Made by a program: the position numbers and the translations under genes. A stretch of DNA of 64,000 nt, taken from contig NZ_ATVL01000002.1 of the NCBI RefSeq assembly GCF_000420705.1, positions 1 to 64,000 of the forward strand. The letters are read 5' to 3'. Positions 8,757-16,903 of this stretch are shown one piece after another (position 1 is the stretch's first letter; each line of letters begins with the position of its first letter). The notes under the pieces were generated by a model that saw only the letters and a program-made list of their open reading frames with translations, ran no database searches and was not told where the DNA came from. The stretch comes from Hymenobacter norwichensis DSM 15439 (GTDB taxonomy: Bacteria; Bacteroidota; Bacteroidia; Cytophagales; Hymenobacteraceae).

Positions 8757-10883
8757 ATGATCAAGCTCCTGTTCCTGCTGTTTCTGCTGGCTTATCCCTC
8801 GCCTCCCGAGGGACCCGTCATGCCTGTCGTGTATGAATTTCAGCAAGTGCAGCGGCTGGTGGTGACGCCCGAGCCGCCCGGCGGCCTGGTGCCGTTCCGG
8901 CGCACCACCGGCACCGGTACCACTTGGGGCTACGCCGATACCACGGGCCGCCTGGTGGTGCAAACCGCCCTGGCGCAGGAGCCGCCACTGCTGGTGGGCG
9001 GCTACGCCAAGATGGAGGTAAAGCCGGCCGGCTACTGGGTGCTCAATGCCCGCGGCGAGTACCTGCGCGTGGGTCCCGACGAGGTGGTGGTGCCCGCGAA
9101 GCAGGGCGGCCTGATGGTGCGCGCCAAAGCCGACAACACGGGGCAGGTGTACGTGTCGGGCTTCCCGCAGGAGTTCTGGAAAGACGACACCACGCCGCGC
9201 CGGTATTGCACTGACGAAGACTACGCCGACCCCACCGGCCGCCGCTACCGGCGCGAGCCGCTGCAACTGGGGTGGCAGGCGCCGGCCCAGTATCCGAAAG
9301 CGTTGCCCCTAGGGGACGGCCTGTTTAGCGTTAAGCAATCCGATAACGGTGCATCCGCTGAGTTGTGGCAGCCTGGGAAGTATGCGCTGCTGAACGGCGC
9401 CGGTCAGCGGCTGACCGCGTTTCGCTACGACTGGCTGGAGCACTTCCGCAATGGCCGGGCCCTGCTGCAGCGCGATGGCCGCATCGGCTACCTCGACCGG
9501 CAAGGCCGCGAAGCCATCGGGCCCCGCTACGCCGACGTCTACGGGGAGAAGTTCGCCGGCGACCTGGCTGCCACCGCCGAGCGGGAATTTAGCTGGGGCG
9601 TGGTGCAGGTGCTCGACGACAGCTTGCGCCGCGGCGTGATCGATACCACCGGCCGGGTGGTGGTGCCCTTCCGGCGCTGGTTGGCCCTGTCCGAGCCCGA
9701 TGGGGCCGGCTTCATGCGAGCCCAGGGGCGCACGGCTGCCGGCGACACGCTCACGCAGTTTTTCCGCCCCGATGGCCGCCCGGCCTTTCGCGCCACCTTC
9801 ACGGCCGCGACCGATTTCTGGCAGGGGCGGGCTGTGGTGCGCCGGGGCCGCTTTTACGGGCTCATCAACCGGCGCGGCCAGTTGGTGGTGCCCTGCCGGT
9901 ACGAGGCGCTGTATTTTCCCGAACCTCGGACCAATTTGTTTGACGCGGAGCCCGAGCCCATTGCCGTGCAGAACAGCCTATGCGAATTCGTCTCCTCTTA
10001 CAGCTCGTTCGAGCGGCCGGAACTGGTGGATACGTTGTACATGCAATTCTGGCACCAGGGTAAAAGTGGCTTCGTGGAGCGCCGCCGCGGCCGCCAGATC
10101 GTGCCGCCGCGCTACCACGTGGTGGAAGGGTTTCGCAACGGCTTTGCCTGGGTCCGGCGCGACACCCAGGACTACCTGCTCGACCGGCGCGGCCGTGAAA
10201 TCACGGCCGCCCACCCGGATTCGTATTTCTGGGACTGGCAGCGGAGCAACGGGCGGCAGACGCACTTTCTGCTCACCACGGAAAGTCGCCAGGGATTCTC
10301 TGACACTTGGATGCTGACCGATACGCTGGGCCGGGTGCTGATTCCGCCCCAGTCGCGCGGCCTGTTTCCGCGCGAGGTGACGGGCGGGGGCCTAGTGATC
10401 GTATACACCGACGCGGAATGGGGCCTGATGGGCGCTGGCGGCCAATGGGTGCTGCCCCTGGGCCAAGCCCAGCACATCGCGCAATACGATTCATTGGTGG
10501 TGGCAGTGCTACAGCCCAGTCCGGTTGGTTCGGCCGTTACGATGCGGCTCTATAGCCCGCGCGGCCAGTTGCTGCGCGAGCTGCCTCACGTCACCAGCCA
10601 GTACTATTACCCTGAGCTGAAACGCCTGTTCGTCCGGCAGCAGAACGCCGCCGGTCAGGGGTCGGCGCAGCTGCTGGACCAAGCCGGCCTTACCCGCCTG
10701 ACCCTGCCCTATGACGTTTTCCCGGAGCAACTTCCACCGCTCGCCCCCCGCCCGCAGCGCCGCCCGCTGCTGCACCTTCCGCCCGAGCACGGCCCCGATG
10801 GGTACACACCGCTACCTAACGGGCAGCCGGGCGGATACATCAGCCTTAACGGCCGCCAGTTCTGGGTAGACGAGTCTCAGTAG
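8757..10883 (+). CDS. Secreted WG-repeat protein
   Basis: A 708-residue exported protein. The ATG at 8757 opens a signal peptide (MIKLLFLLFLLAYPSPPEG), so the 50 residues that could precede it are excluded. The body carries WG-type repeats: GYADTTGRLVVQ, GYLDRQGREAIGPRYADV, GVIDTTGRVVVPF, GLINRRGQLVVPCRYEAL, GFVERRRGRQIVPPRYHVV and YLLDRRGREI. These match the KWG/WG leptospira-repeat family, whose members form beta-rich surface or periplasmic arrays of unclear binding role. Codon use is strongly GC-rich, unlike the AT-rich small genes on both sides. Function beyond repeat-mediated binding is unknown. Confidence 0.85.
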   Translation: MIKLLFLLFLLAYPSPPEGPVMPVVYEFQQVQRLVVTPEPPGGLVPFRRTTGTGTTWGYADTTGRLVVQTALAQEPPLLVGGYAKMEVKPAGYWVLNARGEYLRVGPDEVVVPAKQGGLMVRAKADNTGQVYVSGFPQEFWKDDTTPRRYCTDEDYADPTGRRYRREPLQLGWQAPAQYPKALPLGDGLFSVKQSDNGASAELWQPGKYALLNGAGQRLTAFRYDWLEHFRNGRALLQRDGRIGYLDRQGREAIGPRYADVYGEKFAGDLAATAEREFSWGVVQVLDDSLRRGVIDTTGRVVVPFRRWLALSEPDGAGFMRAQGRTAAGDTLTQFFRPDGRPAFRATFTAATDFWQGRAVVRRGRFYGLINRRGQLVVPCRYEALYFPEPRTNLFDAEPEPIAVQNSLCEFVSSYSSFERPELVDTLYMQFWHQGKSGFVERRRGRQIVPPRYHVVEGFRNGFAWVRRDTQDYLLDRRGREITAAHPDSYFWDWQRSNGRQTHFLLTTESRQGFSDTWMLTDTLGRVLIPPQSRGLFPREVTGGGLVIVYTDAEWGLMGAGGQWVLPLGQAQHIAQYDSLVVAVLQPSPVGSAVTMRLYSPRGQLLRELPHVTSQYYYPELKRLFVRQQNAAGQGSAQLLDQAGLTRLTLPYDVFPEQLPPLAPRPQRRPLLHLPPEHGPDGYTPLPNGQPGGYISLNGRQFWVDESQ

Positions 10884-11240
10884 CCCCCCGTCCACTGGCC
10901 GCTATCCTACCCGCCACTCCACGCGTTGGGGGATGGAACGTCGCATGGCTTGGGCGGGTAACAACTACCGTAGAGGAGGATAATTGACCAAAAGTACATC
11001 CCGGATCAGTTTCCTAGCGACTTAGCTCGTCCCAAAAGGCTTCATAATGGGCATTTTCAACTATCCAAAAAAGGGGATAAAAAACATTCCTGAAAACCGC
11101 GTTTTTGGGGCCACTGAGCTAGCTGCCGAAAGTGCACGTAAATCGAGCCTTTTCTGGATGGCCTAGCATCTTATGCTTGTCTTTCGATTAGAGTCGACGA
11201 CGGCTTGTATCTTGGGAAGCGGTCCCTATTCCCTCTTTAC
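10884..11240. other. Intergenic region holding repeat A copy 2
   Basis: About 350 bp after the WG-repeat gene. Apart from the dispersed repeat at 11058-11163 it shows no gene. The repeat lies between two plus-strand genes and its stems may act as a terminator. Confidence 0.45.
11058..11163 (-). repeat. Dispersed repeat A, copy 2
   Basis: Reverse complement of the element at 5081-5183. On the minus strand it reads in order CAGAAAAGGCTCGATTTACG, CACTTTCGGCAGCTAGCTCA, GTGGCCCCAAAAACGCGGTT and a terminal CCTTTTTTGGATAG. It is more similar to copy 1 than to the right-edge copy. It is intergenic. Confidence 0.6.
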
Positions 11241-11519
11241 ATGATACCATCTGCCAGAACGATAGCTGCCCAGCAAGAGCCGATTGTGTGGCGTGGTGAT
11301 TTGCAAGACGACTGTCTCGCCCATTGGGCAGGCCTGCTCCTACGAGCCGAATGGATGGACGACGACTATTGGTGGTGGGCAGTGTATGATATGCAGGACG
11401 CAGATGAGCCGCAGATCGATAGTTCCAACAACTACGATACTCGATGGACCAGTGGGGAGCAGGCACGCACCGAAGCTGAGGTAGTTGCCAAGCGTTATTT
11501 GCTAGTACCGGAAGGATAA
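11241..11519 (+). CDS. Hypothetical tryptophan-rich small protein
   Basis: A 92-residue soluble protein starting at the ATG at 11241; a TTG start at 11205 would add 12 residues. It contains a WRGDLQDDC motif, GLLLRAEWMDDDYWWWAVYD and a C-terminal helix ending VAKRYLLVPEG. The D-x-C-x-A-x-W ... WWW-AVYD pattern looks conserved and folded, but I do not recognise a named family. It stands alone between an intergenic repeat and an ankyrin lipoprotein gene. Confidence 0.55.
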   Translation: MIPSARTIAAQQEPIVWRGDLQDDCLAHWAGLLLRAEWMDDDYWWWAVYDMQDADEPQIDSSNNYDTRWTSGEQARTEAEVVAKRYLLVPEG

Positions 11520-11678
11520 GGTTAACATAAAAAAGACGTATCGGACACTTTGAAGTCGGCTGGTAGCATTTCATCGGCTCCGGTTTGACACCTGATAGGG
11601 CATGATAACGGGCCCTTGTCGAAACATACTAGCTGCTTAAGCCTCCGTTTATTGATACCGCTGGCCAGAATTTTAAAC

Positions 11679-12983
11679 ATGAGAAGCGCTCTAATCACTC
11701 TTACTATCACGTTGCTAGCCTTCTGTTTTCATTCCTGTGGCCCGCAAAAAAGTGAAGTGCATGAGGCCGCTTATAGTGGCGACCTTGATAAGGTAAAAGA
11801 GTATGTGGAATCGGGAGGCCCACTGGACACCCTCGACCTATGGAACCGCACCCTTATCGGTAATGCCTTGGCAGGGGGACAGGTAGAGGTAATAAAATAC
11901 CTCCTGTCCAAAGGCATCGATGAAAAAGGACGGGATGATGGCCGTGCCTTCATTCACCGAGCCGTTACTAGTAAGAAGGTGGAAGCCGTACGATTCTTGG
12001 TGGAGCGAGGGGCCGACGTAAATAGTAGAACCCTGGGTGACCCCGTGCTGGGCGACAGCGGAGAAACCCCCTTGCTCCTGGCGGCACACGAACTAGACTA
12101 CCCCATGGCTACCTACCTACTGAGCAAGGGGGCACAGGTGAATGCGCAGGATGGGTCCGGTGATACGCCCTTGATAACGGCTATTTTTCTCTCGTCTAGC
12201 ACGGAGGCTACTTCGGCAAAAATCCTTCAGTTTGTGCAGTTACTGGTCGAGCATGGGGCCGATATAAATCAGGCTGATAACAAGGGCTCCACCCCACTGG
12301 CACTCGCTGCGCTAACTGAACACCAAGAAGTGGTTGACTACTTGGTGCAGAGGGGAGCTGACATTAACAAGAGGGGAGAAAATGGCGAAACTGCCTTTTC
12401 GTATGCCGCTGGGAAAGCCAATAAATCCCTTTGTGAATACTTTATACGCTTAGGAGCGCGCCCCAATGACCGTCTCGATGATGGCAGCACGGTGTTGATG
12501 CAGGCGCTTCGAAGCGATGATATTGCGTTTTTGCGCTGGCTCATTCCTACCTACAAGTACAACATCCAAGACAGGGACACCAGTGGTCAGACCCTGCTGA
12601 TGTATGCGGTAAATGAAAGCTTGGCAACCACTCAGTTCGTGGCAAACGAATTGAAACTGGATGTCAATGCCTGTGACGCTTCTGGCGTAACGCCCCTTAT
12701 CATCGCGGCCAAGAATCTGGAGCTTGATAAAATCAAGTTTTTAGTAGAGAAGGGGAGCCGGGTGAATGCTCAAGACAAGGAGGGTCTTACGCCCATAATG
12801 TATATCGCGCAGGCAGCGCAGGTCAACGATTCAACTCCCCCGAATGATGAGGCTTGTCATGATGCTATCAAGTACTTGATGGCGCATGGTGGACGCACCG
12901 ATACAAAAGATAAATCCGGGCGGTCAGCAATTGATTATGTAAAAGACAAGCCATTCCCTGACCTGATAGCTCTTCTGAAATAG
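11679..12983 (+). CDS. Ankyrin-repeat lipoprotein
   Basis: A 434-residue protein with lipoprotein signal (MRSALITLTITLLAFCFHSC, lipobox FHSC), which fixes the ATG at 11679. From about residue 27 it is built of ankyrin repeats, for example VHEAAYSGDLDKVKEYVESG, NALAGGQVEVIKYLLSKGID, TPLLLAAHELDYPMATYLLS, TPLALAALTEHQEVVDYLVQ and TPLIIAAKNLELDKIKFLVE: roughly ten to eleven units with the usual TPLxxAA / VxxLLxxGAD signature. Such lipoproteins bind partner proteins in the periplasm or at the cell surface; several in other bacteria act as immunity proteins. No partner is identifiable here. Confidence 0.85.
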   Translation: MRSALITLTITLLAFCFHSCGPQKSEVHEAAYSGDLDKVKEYVESGGPLDTLDLWNRTLIGNALAGGQVEVIKYLLSKGIDEKGRDDGRAFIHRAVTSKKVEAVRFLVERGADVNSRTLGDPVLGDSGETPLLLAAHELDYPMATYLLSKGAQVNAQDGSGDTPLITAIFLSSSTEATSAKILQFVQLLVEHGADINQADNKGSTPLALAALTEHQEVVDYLVQRGADINKRGENGETAFSYAAGKANKSLCEYFIRLGARPNDRLDDGSTVLMQALRSDDIAFLRWLIPTYKYNIQDRDTSGQTLLMYAVNESLATTQFVANELKLDVNACDASGVTPLIIAAKNLELDKIKFLVEKGSRVNAQDKEGLTPIMYIAQAAQVNDSTPPNDEACHDAIKYLMAHGGRTDTKDKSGRSAIDYVKDKPFPDLIALLK

Positions 12984-13180
12984 GAGCGAAATAAATTGAT
13001 TTTTTCCACTCTGAGGGTTTCTATAAAGTCTCGCCTTGATCTGGGAAAAGTTGATTAACGTAATGCTAGTTATAAGCGCAGTCTTGGAAAAGTGGTGATT
13101 TCACTCCTACAGCTATTCCTGTCAGAATATGGTATTTTGGCAAGTGGGATAACACGTTCTCTATCCGAATATTTTCCTGT

Positions 13181-13606
13181 ATGAAACTGTCCGCGATGCT
13201 CGCCTTTCTTCTGTTCATGTTAGGTGGCTTACAGTGCACATATGGGCAAGCAACGGCTGATAAGGTCTTTTCAGAACCAGACGAAATCCGATTTGCTAAC
13301 CCACAGGAAGTGACTAAAGCAGCAAAAAACGTATTCTCCGCATCGGAGCAGTTAGCGCTTTGTCAAAGAGGACAGGGGTTTATCATGTTCGAATGCCGGA
13401 TAGATACTGCTGGACGAATTGAGGCTATTACTAACACAAAGCTCTATCAGGCTGCGCAATCCCTTCCCACTTCTTTGCTTAACAAAATGAAGGAAAGCGT
13501 GCATCAGAATGTGGTCTTTTACGTGCCCAAGGCTTACAAGACACCAAAAATGAGTCCTCTTAGACAGGCCTCATTTACCATCCCTCTGCGATCATATTGT
13601 AAGTGA
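13181..13606 (+). CDS. Secreted hypothetical protein
   Basis: A 141-residue protein with a signal peptide (MKLSAMLAFLLFMLGGLQCTYGQA, cleavage after YGQA or at the GGLQC boundary). The mature part has a FIMFECRIDTAGRIEAI strand pair and a C-terminal FTIPLRSYC. The pattern 'V-x-F-x-x-D-x-x-G-x-I ... F-x-I-P' is reminiscent of the TonB C-terminal-like secreted domain, but the match is weak. Small secreted protein of unknown function. Confidence 0.55.
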   Translation: MKLSAMLAFLLFMLGGLQCTYGQATADKVFSEPDEIRFANPQEVTKAAKNVFSASEQLALCQRGQGFIMFECRIDTAGRIEAITNTKLYQAAQSLPTSLLNKMKESVHQNVVFYVPKAYKTPKMSPLRQASFTIPLRSYCK

Positions 13607-13706
13607 ATCTAGCACAGTATGTCACGTGAGTTAATCAAGGCTCTCTAAACAAGGGTAGGCCTTGAGGAATAGGTAATAGAACTCCGTAACGTTTTCCAAA
13701 CGGTAG

Positions 13707-13842
13707 TGGCTGTTGCAGAACCCAGCGTGCGCCCGCTCCCTGCATCAAAACAGGTTCAAACAATGCTTAAACAGGCCTACGGTAGCTACCATTAGCTGCC
13801 GTAGGCCTGTTTTGCACTAGTTATAGGGTTCTGCAACAGCCA
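13707..13842. repeat. MITE-like element B, copy 1 (136 bp)
   Basis: Perfect 17-bp terminal inverted repeats, TGGCTGTTGCAGAACCC at the left and its reverse complement at the right, enclose 102 bp that itself contains a second inverted repeat (AACAGGCCTACGGTAGCTA at about 13769 against TAGCTGCCGTAGGCCTGTT, one mismatch, 4-nt loop). No open frame lies inside. Related copies lie at 32468-32601, 55461-55607 and, degraded, at 53076. The size and ends fit a non-autonomous foldback/MITE element. Confidence 0.75.
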
Positions 13843-13887
13843 AGGTCAATCACTAAATGTCCAAGCCTATGCTAGGCAACTGAAAAA

Positions 13888-14226
13888 CTACACCGTACGC
13901 ACGCGCTGCTGCCATTCATCAAAAAGTTTGAAAAAATTGTCAAGGGCATCGCATTCGTCACCGGAGTAAAATAGAATGATATCAGCCCAAGAGTGGCTGC
14001 TGGTGATACGATACTTGTCTGTTATCCAATCCTGAAATTCCTGCATGCAGCTGCCATCGATCTCGATGTTGTGTTGGTACGCCATTATGGCCCACCCGTC
14101 TAGATACGCTTTGAGGCACGAGATGTAACGCCGAGTCAAATACATAGCCGGCCGTCGCTTAATCGCAGCAAGCAGCTCTAACACTGTGGATGGCAGGTTA
14201 TTGGCGATCGCAATTTCTTTGTCCAT
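13888..14226 (-). CDS. RPxMYL-motif protein, paralogue 2
   Basis: A 112-residue soluble protein homologous to the product of 8045-8353, with an N-terminal extension of about 9 residues (MDKEIAIANNLP). It conserves IKRRPAMYL, YISCLKAYLDGW, CMQEFQDWI, SHSWADIILFYS and DECDALDNFFKLFDE. The two genes lie 5.5 kb apart in opposite orientation. The MITE-like element ends 46 bp beyond its stop codon. Function unknown; the distribution I recall suggests an immunity-like or adaptor role. Confidence 0.65.
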   Translation of the reverse strand: MDKEIAIANNLPSTVLELLAAIKRRPAMYLTRRYISCLKAYLDGWAIMAYQHNIEIDGSCMQEFQDWITDKYRITSSHSWADIILFYSGDECDALDNFFKLFDEWQQRVRTV

Positions 14227-14358
14227 GGATAAAATATAGTGCTTTTTACTAAGCAGACGGGCTATTGCTGTTCAAGAAAACGGTGGAATTAGCTTAGTGA
14301 ATATCTCCCCTCCGAACGCTGTCACATTAGTTGAACGGTGGACTGTAAAGTGTTATGG

Positions 14359-15063
14359 CTACTTCCGTTCCAAAGCATAGTCCTTGCGGGCCGCTTCAGA
14401 AAAGACAATCGGAACGGTGAAGGGAAGCGCGTAGGATTTGCCCTCCCGATAGGCTGGTTTCCAGCGCGGCATCTGCTGTAAGACCCGTAAGACTTCCTGA
14501 TCATGAGACGCATCCAGGCTTTTGAGCAGACGTACGTCCTGAATGGCGCCCAGCGAGTCGACAGTAAAGCAGGCAAAGACCCGGCCTTCGCGGCGGGAGA
14601 GCCGGGACCATTTCACTTGCTGCCAGACCCAGGGCTGTAGCTGTTCTATTCCCCCTGGAAAGGAGGCCGACTCATTCCAGGTGCCAGTGCGATCTAAACT
14701 GTCCGCTTGCTGCTGGGCTTGTTGCGCGAAGTGAGGACCGTATTTGTGCTCGAGCAGCTGCCACATAACCGAGTCGTAGCAGGCAAAGTAGCTGGCCGGG
14801 GCCATCTCGCCCACAAAGCGCCACTGAATATGATAGGAACGGGCCAGCACATCGAGATACGTGTTGGGCAAGGGCTGGAACTCGAGCGAATGCAGTTCGT
14901 AGCGCCCGTGCGCGAAATCCTGCCGTGCCTGGTTGTGCGCTTGGGTACAGGCAGTGAGCGGCGCACGGGGTTGTTGCGCATCACCAGTGGCGATAGACTC
15001 CGGATCGGAACACCCAACAAGGGGAGCACAGAGGCTGAGTAGCAGCAAACAGCAAGAACGCAT
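14359..15063 (-). CDS. Lipoprotein with TonB C-terminal-like domain
   Basis: A 234-residue lipoprotein: signal MRSCCLLLLSLCAPLVGC (lipobox LVGC). The C-terminal 90 residues read FPGGIEQLQPWVWQQVKWS, then GRVFACFTVDSLGAIQDVRL, LKSLDASHDQEVLRVLQQMP and RWKPAYREGKSYALPFTVPI. This is the signature of the TonB_C domain as found in Bacteroidota energy-transducer-like secreted proteins (FPGG ... V.V.F.VD..G.i..v.vl .s.....d.ea.rv...mP.W.PG...G..v). No N-terminal TonB helix is present, so it is a stand-alone exported domain rather than a true energy transducer. Confidence 0.75.
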   Translation of the reverse strand: MRSCCLLLLSLCAPLVGCSDPESIATGDAQQPRAPLTACTQAHNQARQDFAHGRYELHSLEFQPLPNTYLDVLARSYHIQWRFVGEMAPASYFACYDSVMWQLLEHKYGPHFAQQAQQQADSLDRTGTWNESASFPGGIEQLQPWVWQQVKWSRLSRREGRVFACFTVDSLGAIQDVRLLKSLDASHDQEVLRVLQQMPRWKPAYREGKSYALPFTVPIVFSEAARKDYALERK

Positions 15064-15166
15064 CGGCAGGCCTTACAAGTCGTTTTCTCGGCCCGTAGCA
15101 GCCGCGCTGGATAAGATACCGGTATTTTTACTTCGAGCCGAGAAGCCCCCGTGCAAACTAATAGCC

Positions 15167-15838
15167 CTAGCGAACACCGCTTGGCTCCGTTGCGCGTTGG
15201 GCCAAGCGCTGAACTTGTTTGTGGGTGAAGCGGCAGCCACGACGGGTGCGAAAGCCCAACTCCTCCAGCTCCTGGGCAATCTGGTTATAGCCCAACCCCT
15301 GTGCCCGGCGCGCCACAATCAACGCGGTGGCCTGGCGGTTGCCCTCGTGGGTCCGTGCATTCTGCTGCCGGATCGTTAGGCCCTGCGCATGAGCTGTCGG
15401 CGTCAAGTTGGCTGGGGTACCAAGTTGCTTGCCCTGCGCCTTGAGCACCTGCAAGGCCCGGCGGGTGCGCTCGCTGATCATGTCGCGCTCCTGCTCGGCC
15501 AGCGCGGCAAAGATGTGCAGGGTAAACTTGTTGGCCTGCGGCTGATCACAAGCCACGAATTCCACCCCCGACTCCATCAGCGAGGCAATGAAGGCGACAT
15601 TGCGCGAGAGCCGATCCAGCTTGGCAATGACGAGCACGGCCCCCTGGCGCTGGGCCAGCTGCACGGCCGCCCGCAGCTGAGGGCGCGTGGCCTTCTTCCC
15701 GCCCTCCACTTCGACGAACTCCCCCAGAACGGCTTCTTCCTTTACGAAGCTGCGCACCAGTTGCTGCTGGGCGGCCAGCCCGAGCCCGCTCTTCCCTTGC
15801 TGGAGGGTGCTGACGCGGTAGTAAGCAACGTAGGGCAT
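15167..15838 (-). CDS. Serine recombinase (resolvase/invertase family)
   Basis: A 223-residue small serine recombinase. The ATG at 15838 gives the canonical N-terminus MPYVAYYRVSTLQQGKSGLG with the catalytic Ser in RVST. Other family marks are LVIAKLDRLSRN (about residues 77-88, catalytic Arg), the E-helix region LAEQERDMISERTRRAL (118-134) and a C-terminal helix-turn-helix (LGYNQIAQELEELGFRTRRG). It cuts and religates DNA through a phosphoserine link, probably for plasmid or transposon resolution. An inverted repeat just upstream (15885-15924) is a plausible binding site. No tnpA partner adjoins it. Confidence 0.9.
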   Translation of the reverse strand: MPYVAYYRVSTLQQGKSGLGLAAQQQLVRSFVKEEAVLGEFVEVEGGKKATRPQLRAAVQLAQRQGAVLVIAKLDRLSRNVAFIASLMESGVEFVACDQPQANKFTLHIFAALAEQERDMISERTRRALQVLKAQGKQLGTPANLTPTAHAQGLTIRQQNARTHEGNRQATALIVARRAQGLGYNQIAQELEELGFRTRRGCRFTHKQVQRLAQRATEPSGVR

Positions 15839-16336
15839 ACGAGGGGGCAGTTGGGGAGAAAACAACAGCCCTAAAGGTAGTGGGGTTGGACATTTTCCAA
15901 ACGACGCATCGGAAAGTGTCCAACGCATCTGCGCCCAGGTGTCGTACCGGCTTCTCAACAGCAGCGGTTTCAGGTAGCGGGAGAAATTGGCCCGCTTCTA
16001 CAGGACAAGGCCTGGATTTGAGAAATCGGGCTAGCGTTGAAAAGCAAGCCGGTACCTGATAGAAGCGCGCTTGTCCAAGACCCGTCGGTTACTGGCGTAC
16101 TTGCGGGTCGCGCGCCACCTCTACGCGGCCCACCTCCGCGCCTAACTGCCGAGTTGCTGCTTGTGTGCCGCGACTCTTGGAAGTGAACCCAGGGCTTCCA
16201 TCTTGAGAGTTGTCTCCTATTGGTGCCATTCGTCAGGCGACGCCCCGCTCCTTTTCATAGTTACGGCGAAAGAATGACACGTCCTTCTGCTATTCGGCGT
16301 GGCTAGACCACTTCACCATCTCAGTTGCAGGCTGGC
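15839..16336. other. Intergenic region with recombinase site
   Basis: About 500 bp between the recombinase start and the stop of a lipoprotein gene on the same strand. Its right part has no gene. The left part carries the inverted repeat listed separately. No terminator is obvious. Confidence 0.35.
15885..15924. promoter_or_regulatory. Inverted repeat, candidate recombinase binding (res) site
   Basis: Two 14-bp arms, GTTGGACATTTTCC (15885-15898) and GGAAAGTGTCCAAC (15911-15924), are inverted copies with one mismatch across a 12-bp spacer. They sit 47 bp upstream of the recombinase ATG. Small serine recombinases bind 28-40-bp dyads of this kind next to their own genes, both for recombination and autoregulation. 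Only this one dyad was seen, whereas resolvases usually have three, so an operator alone is equally possible. Confidence 0.5.
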
Positions 16337-16879
16337 TTAGTCGGTGGGCTTTCGGGCGTACCATTTTCCGGCAACGGGCGCAAAGTCCGTGTAGAAGTAC
16401 TCGTCCAAGCGGGCCGGTTCGTTGACGTACACCAAGTCGGCCTGCAGCAGGCCGCGCCTGGCAAACCCAACGAAAACATTGCCATTGCCATCGACACGGA
16501 GGCGCTGGACGCGATAGCGCAAAAACGCCGCCGTCAACTGCCTGATTTGCGGCTCGGTCATTTGGGGCACGCAGCCCGCCGGAAACGCATGCTCGATCCG
16601 GCGTATTTGGCGCGTGGTGGTCGCTACGATGATCAACGTGAGGGGTGTTTCTGCTGAGCACGCAGCAGCGACCCGGCCATCCGTCAGCACGATTACCGTA
16701 TTCCCGGCGGCATCGGAACCGCGAATAAAGAGGGACACCTGCCGAAACGGGGCGAAGTTGTCGTGCGCGTGGTGTGCTAAAAACGCCTCTTGCCGATCAG
16801 CAGCTGAGGTACAACTGCTCAGGCCAGCGGCCGTGGCGAGCCAGGCAACAACAAGCGGAACGATCAGGCGTTGCGTCAT
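16337..16879 (-). CDS. Lipoprotein, candidate immunity partner of the toxin-44-like gene
   Basis: A 180-residue lipoprotein: signal MTQRLIVPLVVAWLATAAGLSSC, lipobox LSSC. The mature part has strands NTVIVLTDGRVAAAC and TLIIVATTTRQIRRIEHAF and ends KWYARKPTD; no family was recognised. It starts 25 bp after the stop of the toxin-44-like gene on the same strand, so the two probably share a transcript. By the usual toxin-then-immunity order this is the natural immunity candidate, acting in the periplasm or outer membrane. That is inferred from position only. Confidence 0.6.
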   Translation of the reverse strand: MTQRLIVPLVVAWLATAAGLSSCTSAADRQEAFLAHHAHDNFAPFRQVSLFIRGSDAAGNTVIVLTDGRVAAACSAETPLTLIIVATTTRQIRRIEHAFPAGCVPQMTEPQIRQLTAAFLRYRVQRLRVDGNGNVFVGFARRGLLQADLVYVNEPARLDEYFYTDFAPVAGKWYARKPTD

Positions 16880-16903
16880 ACGGTGGTGCGTTTGCCGCTC
16901 TGG

